DNA of 64,000 nucleotides from Glaciecola amylolytica (GTDB taxonomy: Bacteria > Bacteroidota > Bacteroidia > Flavobacteriales_D > Crocinitomicaceae): the NCBI GenBank assembly GCA_003856375.1, contig CP034120.1, forward strand, positions 3,343,501 to 3,407,500. Direction: 5' to 3'. Positions within the stretch are counted from its first letter, which is position 1. Every line of letters starts with the position of its first letter. Of the stretch, positions 27,844 through 35,905 are shown piece by piece. A program made the position numbers and the translations under genes. The notes under the pieces were generated by a model. That model was not told the origin of the DNA, did no database searches, and saw nothing but the letters and a program-made list of their open reading frames with translations.

Positions 27844-29304
27844 TTATTTTTTGAGTTTAGTGAAGTAATTCTTTACAACATCGAAATCATCGAAGGGATG
27901 TTTCACTCCATTGATTTCCTGATATTTTTCGTGTCCTTTTCCTGCAATCAGGATAATATCTTTTGGCTGCGCCAATGACACAGCCGTTTTAATGGCCTGA
28001 TCCCTATCCAAAATGGAAAGGACCTTCATTGTTTGGTGTGCTCCGACCCCGGCTTCCATTTGCTTTAAAATTTCTGCAGGATCTTCTGTTCGAGGGTTGT
28101 CTGAAGTCAAAATGACCTTGTTGCTTAATTCGCAAGCAATTCGTGCCATTTCGGGTCTTTTGAGTGCATCACGATCGCCGCCGCAACCCACCACCGTGAT
28201 TACCTGCTCGTTTCGAGTACGAATATTTTCAATCGTTTTTAATACATTTTCCAAAGCATCCGGTGTGTGGGCATAATCCACAATTGCCGTAATGTCCGAT
28301 TCACTTTTGGTGAACTGAAAACGTCCGTCAACGGATTCCAATCTGCTTAAAACCGTCAGAACTTCCGTTGAATCGGAACCAAGTAATTGACTGATTCCGT
28401 AGACAGTTGCAATGTTGTATGCATTGAAATCGCCGATCAAACGCGTCCAAAGTTCAATTCCATTGACTGTCAAAAGCAAGCCGTTGAAGCTGTTCTCCAA
28501 TACCTTCACTTTGAAATCGGAATGTGTTTTCAATCCGAAAGTGGAGATCTTTGCTTTGGTATTCTGAACCATTACCATTCCGTTCTTATCATCCGCATTT
28601 ACCAGAGCAAAAGCTTCTTTCGACAAACCATCAAAAAATGCTTTTTTAGCTTCGATGTATGCTTTGAACGTTCCGTGATAATCCAAATGATCGTGCGTAA
28701 TATTTGTGAATGCCGCCCCTTTGAAAACCAATCCTGCAATCCGGTTTTGAACCACCGAATGAGAACTCACCTCCATGAAACAATACGAACAGCCCTGAAT
28801 CACCATGTCAGCCAATAACGCATTCAAAGCAATCGGATCGGGAGTTGTATGCGTGGAAGGAATCGTTTCTTTTCCGATCAGATTCACCACCGTTGAAATC
28901 AATCCCACTTTGTAGCCTAATCCGGTATACAAATCGTGTAAAAGTGTTGTCGTGGTTGTTTTTCCGTTCGTCCCGGTAACTCCCACCAACTGCAAAGACT
29001 GCGAAGGATAATCGTAAAAAGCATGTGCCAGTTCTCCCAAAGCTTTCGAAGTATCCGGAACAAGCAAGACTGTTACGTTCGACGGAACTTCCACATTCTT
29101 TTCAAGTACCAAAGTCGTACATCCTTGCGCCAGTACCTGAGGAATGAAATCGTGTGCATCTACTTTCGTTCCTTTCACAGCAATGAAAAGCGTTCCTGCA
29201 AGAGCCTTGCGGGAATCTGAAACAAGCGCAGAAACAGTTACTTCAGCCGGACCAATCCACTGAGTTACTTTCGTTGCTTTTGCTATTTCATGTAAGGTTT
29301 TCAT
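27844..29304 (-). CDS. murE: UDP-N-acetylmuramyl-tripeptide synthetase, DAP-adding
   Basis: Adds the third stem-peptide residue. 486 residues from MKTLHEIAKA at 29304. A longer frame runs back through the ftsI gene and is discarded. The ATG overlaps the ftsI stop (ATGA). The P-loop GVTGTNGKTTTTT is at 108-120. The DNPR motif ('LTSDNPRTEDP') indicates meso-diaminopimelate rather than lysine, as expected for a Gram-negative wall. Confidence 0.97.
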   Translation of the reverse strand: MKTLHEIAKATKVTQWIGPAEVTVSALVSDSRKALAGTLFIAVKGTKVDAHDFIPQVLAQGCTTLVLEKNVEVPSNVTVLLVPDTSKALGELAHAFYDYPSQSLQLVGVTGTNGKTTTTTLLHDLYTGLGYKVGLISTVVNLIGKETIPSTHTTPDPIALNALLADMVIQGCSYCFMEVSSHSVVQNRIAGLVFKGAAFTNITHDHLDYHGTFKAYIEAKKAFFDGLSKEAFALVNADDKNGMVMVQNTKAKISTFGLKTHSDFKVKVLENSFNGLLLTVNGIELWTRLIGDFNAYNIATVYGISQLLGSDSTEVLTVLSRLESVDGRFQFTKSESDITAIVDYAHTPDALENVLKTIENIRTRNEQVITVVGCGGDRDALKRPEMARIACELSNKVILTSDNPRTEDPAEILKQMEAGVGAHQTMKVLSILDRDQAIKTAVSLAQPKDIILIAGKGHEKYQEINGVKHPFDDFDVVKNYFTKLKK

Positions 29305-31403
29305 TCCAATATCAATTCCATTAATCCTCCTGCGACTACTGGTGAGCCAGCAGGAATTGTTTGTTTTACTACTTTTCCGTTTCCACGGATATACACATGC
29401 ATTCCCAATCGTTCGATGAGATAAACCGCATCTTTTGCAGTCAAGCCCACTACGCTCGGAACAGTTGTTGATGAAATTTTTCGGGGAACAATCGAAATAT
29501 TCGAACCGGATGAACGAACGTGCGACCATTCGCTGTAAGCATCCAATTGGTACGGCAAATGCAGACGTTTCAAAACTGTCATCAAATCCGTAATGTTCCC
29601 GTCTTTGATCACCGGAGCATCTGCCACCCTTTTTTTCTCCTCATTAATCGCCTTGTGATAATTCAATGAGTTCGAATAAACTTTGTTTGCAATCGCAGAG
29701 AACACCGTTCCCGAAACCGTTGCTCCGTAAATATCTTTGGAAGGTGCCGCAACTACTACAATACAAGAGTAAAGCGGTTCGTCTGCCGGGAAGTAACCAA
29801 CGAAAGAAGCCTGGTAAGTTTTGTTCCCTTCTTCTCCGTAGCGCCCGTCAGCATTCTGAACTACCGCCGTTCCCGTTTTCCCCGCAATGTCAAAAAGAGC
29901 CGATTTCAAAGCACTTCCCGTTCCGCGTTTCACAACTCCTTTCAAACATTCCTGCAAAGCGCGCAAGGTTTTATCGGAGCAAATCTTCGGACGAAGAACA
30001 ATCGGTTTGTACGTCTTCACTATTCGCTGTCCTCTGCGGATGTGTTCCACAAACTGAGGACGAACCAAAGTCCCGTTATTCGCTACCGCATTGTAAAAAG
30101 CCAAAGTCTGCAAAGGCGTTTGCTGCACCTCATAACCGATCGCCATCCACGGAAGAGAAATTCCCGACCACTGCTTGGTTCCCGGCGCGTACAAAGTTGG
30201 TTTCGGCTCACCCTGAAGATCAATCCCCAGTGAATCTCCAATTCCGAATGAACGCAAACGATCAATAAACAATTGAGGTTCTTTCCGGTATGCATTGTGA
30301 ATAACACGCGCAATCACGTTCGAAGAAAGCTCGAATGCCCTGCGAATCGTAATCTTTCCGTAACCGTACGGATTCGAATCTTTTAATTTCAGGTCATAGA
30401 ATTGGTACTCACCAACGGCATTCACCGTATCATCCAAACTAATCTTTTGGTCTTCCAAAGCAGCCATCAAAACAGCCAACTTGAAAGTCGACCCCGGAAC
30501 TTCCTTCGTTCCGATCGCGTGATTGTACAACTCGTAATAATCACCATCCGAAGCCAATTGCAAGTTTGAAACCGCACGAACAAAACCTGTTTTCACATCC
30601 ATTACGATCACACAACCGCTTTTCGCACCCTGATTTTTCAACTGCCGGTACAACTCGGAATGTGCAACTTCCTGGATTTCCATATCGAGAGAAGTGATCA
30701 AATCCGCCCCTTCGATTGGTTCGCGGATCATTTTCCCGGTTCTTTTCCAGCCGGAAGAAATTTTTTGTTCCACTTCTTCACCAGGTTCCCCGGCAAGCAC
30801 TTCGTTAAATGCACCTTCAATTCCAACCCGTAATTCTTTGGAGTTTTCATTGTGCTGATAATAACCAAGCGTCCGCTTTAAGATTTCACCGTGAGGTCGT
30901 TTACGCAAAATAGTTTCATCCGTATCGATCAAACCTCCTTTGTTTCTTCCCAAATTGAAAATCGGCAATTCTCTTAAACGATGTCTTTGCTCATTGGTCG
31001 CTTTCAGCTTGATCGTGATATAACGTCTTCCTCTTGCCCTTCCCTTCCGGATGTAATTTTCAAAATCACGGGAAGAAGTTTCCGGGAATAAGCGACTCAA
31101 TCCACGACTCAAATCACTGATTTCCTTATCGAATGTTTCCTGATCCACAACTGTTGGATCCATGTGTATGTCAAAGAACGACACCGATGTAATCAACGGT
31201 GTATAATTTCTGTCAAGTACTTCTCCGCGTCTCGGGTAACGTTTTACCGCACGGGTTGGTATTTTTTCTTTGGTTGCCGCGAACAACGAAGCACTTCCCT
31301 CAGACTGGATGATTACCGTTTTCACAATCACCACAATCAAAGCGATGAAGAAACCTATGTAAACCAGGTAAGCCCGCCACATTAAGTCCTTTTTATCACT
31401 CAT
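29301..31403 (-). CDS. ftsI: Penicillin-binding protein / septal transpeptidase FtsI
   Basis: Class B PBP that cross-links septal peptidoglycan. 700 residues: N-terminal membrane anchor (about 10-32), dimerisation domain, and a transpeptidase domain with active Ser305 in PGSTFK, the SSN triad at 360-362 and KTG at 509-511. A C-terminal PASTA domain (about 640-700, 'VPSVVGLTAKDAVYLIERLG') is present, as is common in Bacteroidota but not in E. coli FtsI. It overlaps the FtsL-like gene by 8 bases and murE by 4. Confidence 0.97.
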   Translation of the reverse strand: MSDKKDLMWRAYLVYIGFFIALIVVIVKTVIIQSEGSASLFAATKEKIPTRAVKRYPRRGEVLDRNYTPLITSVSFFDIHMDPTVVDQETFDKEISDLSRGLSRLFPETSSRDFENYIRKGRARGRRYITIKLKATNEQRHRLRELPIFNLGRNKGGLIDTDETILRKRPHGEILKRTLGYYQHNENSKELRVGIEGAFNEVLAGEPGEEVEQKISSGWKRTGKMIREPIEGADLITSLDMEIQEVAHSELYRQLKNQGAKSGCVIVMDVKTGFVRAVSNLQLASDGDYYELYNHAIGTKEVPGSTFKLAVLMAALEDQKISLDDTVNAVGEYQFYDLKLKDSNPYGYGKITIRRAFELSSNVIARVIHNAYRKEPQLFIDRLRSFGIGDSLGIDLQGEPKPTLYAPGTKQWSGISLPWMAIGYEVQQTPLQTLAFYNAVANNGTLVRPQFVEHIRRGQRIVKTYKPIVLRPKICSDKTLRALQECLKGVVKRGTGSALKSALFDIAGKTGTAVVQNADGRYGEEGNKTYQASFVGYFPADEPLYSCIVVVAAPSKDIYGATVSGTVFSAIANKVYSNSLNYHKAINEEKKRVADAPVIKDGNITDLMTVLKRLHLPYQLDAYSEWSHVRSSGSNISIVPRKISSTTVPSVVGLTAKDAVYLIERLGMHVYIRGNGKVVKQTIPAGSPVVAGGLMELILE

Positions 31404-31941
31404 TATCTGCTCGCTTTAGTCGTATTACTTTCGCCGGATTTACCGTTTCCTTCAATCCTCTTTTCTCCAATGCCTGAACCAAGCGATAGCGGGAAGTCGA
31501 TTCTTCCAAACGCGCTTTGTTCTCTATATATTCAGCTGTTTGCGCATCTACATCAGCCTGCAGATCCGTAATATCTTTCTGCAATTGCTTGCCGTAATAT
31601 CCTTTTGCCACCATCAACATCAGCAGTAAGAGGATGAAAAAGATGAACGTCAGGTTGTTCAATACAAAATCCCTTGTCAGAATTTCCCCGTTTAACACCT
31701 GGATCAGCAAATTCTGGCGGCGGGGTTTTGCAGCCGTTGCTGCTTTCACTTTCGCCTTAGGATTTGAACTGTTCTCAACTTTCGGTTTCGCTGAAGCGTT
31801 CTTCACCGATTCTTTTCTTGTTGCCTTTTCCTTCTTTACTACTTTCTCCTCCGGGATTTCCGTGGAGTATTTTTCGCGAGATGATTTCCCCCGTACAGCA
31901 TCCATTGGATTTTCAGCCCGTTCTCTGTACTCATTTTCCAT
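31396..31941 (-). CDS. FtsL-like cell division protein
   Basis: A 181-residue bitopic protein: a long basic, Lys/Ala-rich cytoplasmic tail (1-90), one membrane helix (93-113, 'VLNNLTFIFFILLLLMLMVA') and a periplasmic coiled coil (114-160) ending in a 'KRGLKETVNPAKVIRL' segment. Sequence identity is not diagnostic. Topology, coiled coil and location between rsmH and ftsI identify it as the FtsL equivalent bridging FtsQ and the FtsWI synthase. The cytoplasmic tail is longer than in E. coli. It overlaps rsmH by 11 bases. Confidence 0.85.
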   Translation of the reverse strand: MENEYRERAENPMDAVRGKSSREKYSTEIPEEKVVKKEKATRKESVKNASAKPKVENSSNPKAKVKAATAAKPRRQNLLIQVLNGEILTRDFVLNNLTFIFFILLLLMLMVAKGYYGKQLQKDITDLQADVDAQTAEYIENKARLEESTSRYRLVQALEKRGLKETVNPAKVIRLKRADNE

Positions 31942-32857
31942 CGCTCATCTTTTTAGCCACACGCAGCTTCGCGCTTCGTGCACGCGAATTCTGTTGAATC
32001 TCTTCTTCTGTTGGTAAAATCGGCTTGCGATTCACCTCTTCAAAAGGCTTCAATACTTTCCCGAAAAAGTCTTTCTCAATCGAACCATCCAGATTTCCGC
32101 GTTTCATCAGGTTTTTTACCAAACGATCCTCCAGAGAATGATACGACATCACCACCAAACGTCCGTCCGGCTTCAGCACTTCTGCCGTTTGAAGCAGAAA
32201 CTTCTCCAACACATCCATTTCCTGATTCACTTCGATACGAAGCGCCTGAAATACCTGTGCAAAGAATTTATGATCTTTAAACTTCGGAGCAACCGGCATC
32301 AAAGCCCCCATCAACTCACCGGTTGTTTTGATTTTTGATTTATTGCGTGCCTTCACCAATTCAACAGCCGTCTTAAACGGGTGATCCAATTCGCCGTATT
32401 TCCGGAAAATTGCAGCCAACTGTTCTTCATCGTAAGTCTGAACAATTTTTGCAGCCGTGAAATCTCCCGACTGATTCATACGCATATCCAAAGCCTCGTT
32501 GGAACGAATGGAAAATCCTCTTTTCGCATCATCAAACTGATGAGACGAAACACCCAGATCCGCCAGAATTCCATCAACAGCAGGAATACCAAGAACACGT
32601 AAATGATTTCTGAGAAAAGCAAAGTTGGCAGCCACAAAATGGAAATTCGGAGCTTCCCATGCATTTGCACGAGCATCCGGATCCTGATCAAACACGATCA
32701 GCTGGCCTTTTGGAGAAAGTTTTTCGAAAATTGCACGCGAGTGACCGCCACCGCCAAAGGTAACATCTACGTAAATCCCATCCGGATTAATCGCCAATCC
32801 ATCAAGACACTCCTGTAACATGACAGGCACGTGGTATGCAGCATCGTTATTCGTCAT
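31931..32857 (-). CDS. rsmH: 16S rRNA (cytosine1402-N4)-methyltransferase
   Basis: Methylates N4 of C1402 in 16S rRNA; formerly MraW. 308 residues from MTNNDAAYHVPVML at 32857; ATGs at 32860 and 32872 are also in frame, all overlapping the end of mraZ. 'YHVPVMLQECLDGL' is the family start, 'VDVTFGGGGHSRAI' is the SAM-binding motif, and 'GRLVVMSYHSLEDRLVKN' is the conserved block near the C-terminus. It is the second gene of the dcw operon. Confidence 0.97.
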   Translation of the reverse strand: MTNNDAAYHVPVMLQECLDGLAINPDGIYVDVTFGGGGHSRAIFEKLSPKGQLIVFDQDPDARANAWEAPNFHFVAANFAFLRNHLRVLGIPAVDGILADLGVSSHQFDDAKRGFSIRSNEALDMRMNQSGDFTAAKIVQTYDEEQLAAIFRKYGELDHPFKTAVELVKARNKSKIKTTGELMGALMPVAPKFKDHKFFAQVFQALRIEVNQEMDVLEKFLLQTAEVLKPDGRLVVMSYHSLEDRLVKNLMKRGNLDGSIEKDFFGKVLKPFEEVNRKPILPTEEEIQQNSRARSAKLRVAKKMSDGK

Positions 32858-33308
32858 CATTCCCCAAATCACCCATTACTTCATCTGCCAAATCAGCAAA
32901 ATCAGCCATGTTTCCATCAATCAGTTGGAAATACTTGTCCTTGTCCCAGATCTCAATTCGATCGTTGTATGCGATCAGCATCACATCCTTATCCAAACCA
33001 ACACGCTCCATATGCATCACCGGAATCAATGCGCGACCCGCATTGTCCAGAGCAATTTGTTTTGCCCCCTGATGAAACAAGCGGTAAAACATTCGGTTTT
33101 GTGGTTTGAACAAGTTCAGTTTCGACAATTTTGCCGACAACTTTTCCCACTCATTCATCGGGTAAAGCGTCAAACAGTCTTCAAAACCTTTGTTCAACAT
33201 GAATTGTTCCTGAGCTTCCGGAGAAAGTTGCTTGCGTAGCCCTGCAGGGAAGAGGAATCGTCCTTTTCCATCCAGTTTTACTTCAAATTCTCCTACAAGT
33301 CCAGCCAT
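32847..33308 (-). CDS. mraZ: Transcriptional regulator MraZ
   Basis: A 153-residue double-SpoVT/AbrB-domain protein, usual length. The two repeats begin 'FEVKLDGKGRFLFPAGLRKQ' and 'QIALDNAGRALIPVMHMERV', carrying the Dxx-GR-x-x-x-P pattern. It forms a ring-shaped oligomer that binds direct repeats upstream of its own gene and controls the dcw operon. Three 10-bp repeats of that type lie 33-62 bases upstream of its start. Confidence 0.97.
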   Translation of the reverse strand: MAGLVGEFEVKLDGKGRFLFPAGLRKQLSPEAQEQFMLNKGFEDCLTLYPMNEWEKLSAKLSKLNLFKPQNRMFYRLFHQGAKQIALDNAGRALIPVMHMERVGLDKDVMLIAYNDRIEIWDKDKYFQLIDGNMADFADLADEVMGDLGNDDE

Positions 33309-33340
33309 AGCTATTAATAATGGGTAAAATTAGGGAGAAT

Positions 33341-33370
33341 CACCCACTTTTTACCACCAAATTACACTTT
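33341..33370 (-). promoter_or_regulatory. Predicted MraZ operator (three 10-bp direct repeats)
   Basis: On the minus strand three consecutive decamers read AAAGTGTAAT, TTGGTGGTAA and AAAGTGGGTG, that is TGKKN every 10 bp. This equals the TGGGN-N5 repeat architecture known for E. coli MraZ and the AAAGTG boxes known in mollicutes. It sits 33 bases before the mraZ ATG, where it can control transcription. Confidence 0.75.
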
Positions 33371-33460
33371 GTTGATAACTTCTAACGTAAACAACAATCA
33401 TAAGGTTACAACATTTTATTCAAAAGGTTTGATTTTGTTGATTTTTTAGATTTTTGAACC

Positions 33461-33480
33461 ATGGTGGTAAAAAGTGGTAA
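33461..33480 (+). promoter_or_regulatory. Second MraZ-like box in opposite orientation
   Basis: TGGTGGTAAAAAGTGG here on the plus strand repeats exactly the core of the operator at 33341-33370 on the minus strand, giving two copies facing away from each other about 110 bases apart. Two TGGTA units keep the 10-bp period (33465 and 33475). Confidence 0.55.
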
Positions 33481-33952
33481 CAAATGAATAATTGTGGAAA
33501 AATTGTTTTTGAGAGATGAAATGATGCAGAAACAAAAAAGAGTCCAAACATTAAATCAAACATCTGAAAAACAAATGATTAAATTCAATTAATTGCCATT
33601 CAAACAATTCTTTAACATGAAGATCGAAAAAAGCAGAACGGTCTATAAATGACAAAAAGAACTGAAACAATTTCATCACATATTTCATGATCTTAATGAA
33701 TGACAATTACAAAATGATTCGGGTTAAAAAGCACTTTCATTTTAGCGGATATTTCTCAAAGGAAAACACGAATGCGAAGGCTCTGTTTTTACGGATCTGA
33801 AAACAAAAAAACGTCCATTATTCCCCCGCTGATTTATGAGAAATAAAAATCTTTCATCTCATCATGTGATAAATTGAACTATTTATCAAGTATTTAGTTG
33901 TAAAATCAACTAATTTCGGAAAACCACATATGCATTTTCAGTATTTATACGG
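33481..33952. other. AT-rich non-coding stretch between the MraZ boxes and the RNA promoter
   Basis: No ORF with coding character on either strand. The one notable element is a 7-bp inverted repeat (TTAGTTG and CAACTAA, 33894-33913) 40 bases before the -33 element of the downstream transcript, a possible operator. Confidence 0.6.
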
Positions 33953-33983
33953 TTGTATAATCCTTATGAAGGTTCTACTTTTG
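33953..33983 (+). promoter_or_regulatory. Bacteroidota consensus promoter with no ORF downstream
   Basis: TTG (33953-33955), 20-nt spacer, TACTTTTG (33976-33983): an exact match to the TTG/TAnnTTTG promoter class with ideal spacing. Expected transcription start is about 33989. No plausible plus-strand gene follows before the terminator at 34266-34300. Confidence 0.8.
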
Positions 33984-33988
33984 TAATA

Positions 33989-34300
33989 ACACTATTCACT
34001 ATATGAGTCAGAATTGAAAGCTGAATCGGACAGACTGTTGGTCAAGGATCAGGCAAAGCCGAAAGGATATCAGATGACTTAAAAATACGGAATACGACTG
34101 GGAAACTTGTTTATTTCCTGCAAAGGCGGTAACTTTCCCAGTCGATTCACTAGACTGCTTAATAAGAAACATAAAGATATTGAGCCGAGGGTGTTCCTGA
34201 AAAATCATCCAATACGTCTCGCAAAGCACTCTTACGCAAGAGTTAGTTAGGTTAAGTTGTAGTAGAAAAGCCCTTTGAATTAATGTTCAAAGGGCTTTTT
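33989..34300 (+). ncRNA. Candidate structured non-coding RNA (~310 nt), family unknown
   Basis: A transcript defined by a consensus promoter (start about 33989) and a perfect 14-bp terminator hairpin. The plus strand has no ORF with coding character. Nested helices can be drawn by eye: AGAC/GUCU (34032-34035 with 34216-34219), UUGG/CCAA (34038-34041 with 34209-34212), UCAGG/CCUGA (34049-34053 with 34196-34200), AUAUC/GAUAU (34067-34071 with 34176-34180) and a perfect 11-bp stem (34095-34105 with 34134-34144) capped by a small CCU-GCAA-AGG hairpin. A separate hairpin ACUCUU-ACGC-AAGAGU lies at 34228-34243. It lacks the signatures of RNase P RNA, tmRNA and SRP RNA. A minus-strand 73-residue frame over it looks non-coding. 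The exact 5' end is inferred. Confidence 0.6.
34266..34300 (+). terminator. Strong terminator ending the RNA; also downstream of truC
   Basis: AAAAGCCCTTTGAA and its exact reverse complement form a 14-bp stem with a 6-nt loop, followed by T5 on the plus strand. On the minus strand it follows truC by about 25 bases and reads into TTTTCT, so it may work both ways. Confidence 0.9.
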
Positions 34301-34325
34301 CCATTGTATTGTTTCCAACGATCAA

Positions 34326-35012
34326 TCAGGTTCCATTTAAGAATACAGACCAGAAATCGGGCAAGCTTGCCTGAAGATCTATGAAATTTCCTGATATCGG
34401 TTGTTTAAACTTCAAACTGTATGCGTGCAGGAAAAGCTCGTGAATGCCCAGTTTCTCCTGAAAATAATGATTGTGATGCCGATTTCCGTATTTCGGATCA
34501 TTGATAATGGGATGGGAAATCTTGTTTGCATGAATCCGCAATTGATGCATTCTTCCGGTAACCGGAATCATTTCCACCAAACTGTAGCGCTGTTTTTCAT
34601 AAGGAGGAATAACATAATTCCGCTCGAACTGCTCCAAACAGTTGAAAATCGTTTTTGCTTCCTTGTAATTTCCCCGATCATTTTTTACCGGCGAATCAAT
34701 GATTCCTTCCGCAGCTACAAAACCTCTTAACAAAGCCAGGTATTTCTTTTCGATTTCGTTCTTGTCAAACAAACTTTGAAATTCCGCAACCCATTTCGAC
34801 TCTTTTGCGAATAGCAGCAACCCGGAAGTTTTACGATCCAGACGATGAACCGGACTTGCATTCTCCCAACCCTGAGCACGAATCAGATCCGTCAAAGATG
34901 TTTCTTCGATATTTCTTGCGTAATAGGAATGATGCACGATCAGATTCCCCGGCTTATTCACCACCAGACACTGTTCATCTTCAAATAATACGCTTATTGT
35001 TTCCTGACTCAA
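34326..35012 (-). CDS. truC: RluA-family tRNA pseudouridine synthase, TruC-like
   Basis: 228 residues. The catalytic motif 'PVHRLDRKTSG' places the nucleophile at Asp59. The segments 'LVVNKPGNLIVHHS', 'VTGRMHQLRIHANKISHPII' and 'HELFLHAYSL' match my memory of E. coli TruC, which modifies U65 of tRNA; an S4 domain is absent, as in TruC. The start must be TTG at 35012: an in-frame TAA lies 12 bases upstream and no ATG is available before the catalytic domain. A TAACTTTG -7 element sits 18 bases upstream (35031-35038). Confidence 0.85.
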   Translation of the reverse strand: MSQETISVLFEDEQCLVVNKPGNLIVHHSYYARNIEETSLTDLIRAQGWENASPVHRLDRKTSGLLLFAKESKWVAEFQSLFDKNEIEKKYLALLRGFVAAEGIIDSPVKNDRGNYKEAKTIFNCLEQFERNYVIPPYEKQRYSLVEMIPVTGRMHQLRIHANKISHPIINDPKYGNRHHNHYFQEKLGIHELFLHAYSLKFKQPISGNFIDLQASLPDFWSVFLNGT

Positions 35013-35030
35013 TTTCCCGGTTTAAAAAAA

Positions 35031-35038
35031 CAAAGTTA
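35031..35038 (-). promoter_or_regulatory. -7 element of truC
   Basis: The minus strand reads TAACTTTG, matching TAnnTTTG, 18 bases before the TTG start. No TTG at the -33 spacing. Confidence 0.5.
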
Positions 35039-35219
35039 GCAGAATAAAAAAGTGTGAAAGATCATCAATCCTCCGCAGCTGAAATTACGTGTGCGTAATT
35101 ATTCTGTTATTACCTCAATTGATCCCGATTTGGACAAAACAAACTTAGAACAAGCTCAAAAAGCATTCAGCACGTCACTTGCCGTATTTTGAATCAGGGT
35201 TCGAACAAAAATATTCTCG

Positions 35220-35227
35220 TACCTTTG
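35220..35227 (+). promoter_or_regulatory. -7 element of engB
   Basis: TACCTTTG, 16 bases before the engB ATG. No -33 TTG at standard spacing. Confidence 0.5.
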
Positions 35228-35243
35228 CAACAAAAAAAAGCAC

Positions 35244-35852
35244 ATGGTTATCAAGGAAGCAAAATTCATCATCAGTAATACGGACATCAATTTATGCCCG
35301 AAAGACGGGAAACCTGAATACGCATTCATTGGTCGTTCGAACGTGGGAAAATCTTCCTTGATTAACATGTTGGTTGACAAAAAGGATTTGGCAAAAACTT
35401 CCGGAAGACCTGGAAAAACGCAATTAATCAATCACTTTTTGATCAACGAAGAATGGTATTTGGTGGATTTACCGGGATACGGTTATGCAAAAGCTTCCAA
35501 GTCGAGCAGACATCAGTGGGAAAAATTCATTTCCGAGTATTTGACTACTCGTGAAACACTGATCAATACCTTCGTTTTAATTGACTCACGTTTGGAACCT
35601 CAGAAAATTGACTTGGAGTTTATGACCTGGTGTGCTGAAAAACAACTTCCTTTCTCGATGGTTTTCACTAAAATTGATAAGCTTTCCAGCTCTGCATTGC
35701 AGAAAAACCTGGCAGCTTATAAAAAGGAAATGTTAAAGTATTGGGAGGCGCTTCCTCCGGTATTCACGACTTCTGCCGAGTCTAAATTCGGTCGGGAAAA
35801 AATCCTGAATTACATCGAGCAGATTAATTTTGATTTGGCAAACAGCAAGTAA
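35244..35852 (+). CDS. engB: Ribosome biogenesis GTPase EngB/YsxC (YihA)
   Basis: A TRAFAC-class GTPase needed for late 50S subunit assembly. 202 residues, usual length. G1 GRSNVGKS (30-37), G2 region '[10 protein letters not shown]', G3 DLPGYG (75-80), G4 TKID (142-145) and a G5-like 'TTSAES' are all visible. Single gene, divergent from truC. Confidence 0.97.
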   Translation: MVIKEAKFIISNTDINLCPKDGKPEYAFIGRSNVGKSSLINMLVDKKDLAKTSGRPGKTQLINHFLINEEWYLVDLPGYGYAKASKSSRHQWEKFISEYLTTRETLINTFVLIDSRLEPQKIDLEFMTWCAEKQLPFSMVFTKIDKLSSSALQKNLAAYKKEMLKYWEALPPVFTTSAESKFGREKILNYIEQINFDLANSK

Positions 35853-35905
35853 TCATTCAGAAAGGTAAAAATTGCGAATTCACTTTACAGTTTAGCTTTT
35901 GCATT

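Noticed and set aside
29305-29529. 75-codon extension of murE
   Set aside because: It lies within ftsI in another frame; the conserved start with ATGA overlap is at 29304.
34008-34229. 73-residue minus-strand ORF over the candidate RNA
   Set aside because: No signal, no recognisable domain, Cys/Phe/Ser-rich random look, and it opposes a well-formed plus-strand promoter and terminator.
33989-34300. RNase P RNA, tmRNA or SRP RNA as identity of the transcript
   Set aside because: The conserved GAGGAAAGUC block (RNase P), tRNA-like CCA end and tag frame (tmRNA), and GGAAGGAAGCAG-type loop (SRP) are all missing.
35180-35215. tRNA-like GGTTCGAAC string
   Set aside because: The flanks are AT-rich and no acceptor, D or anticodon stems can be formed.
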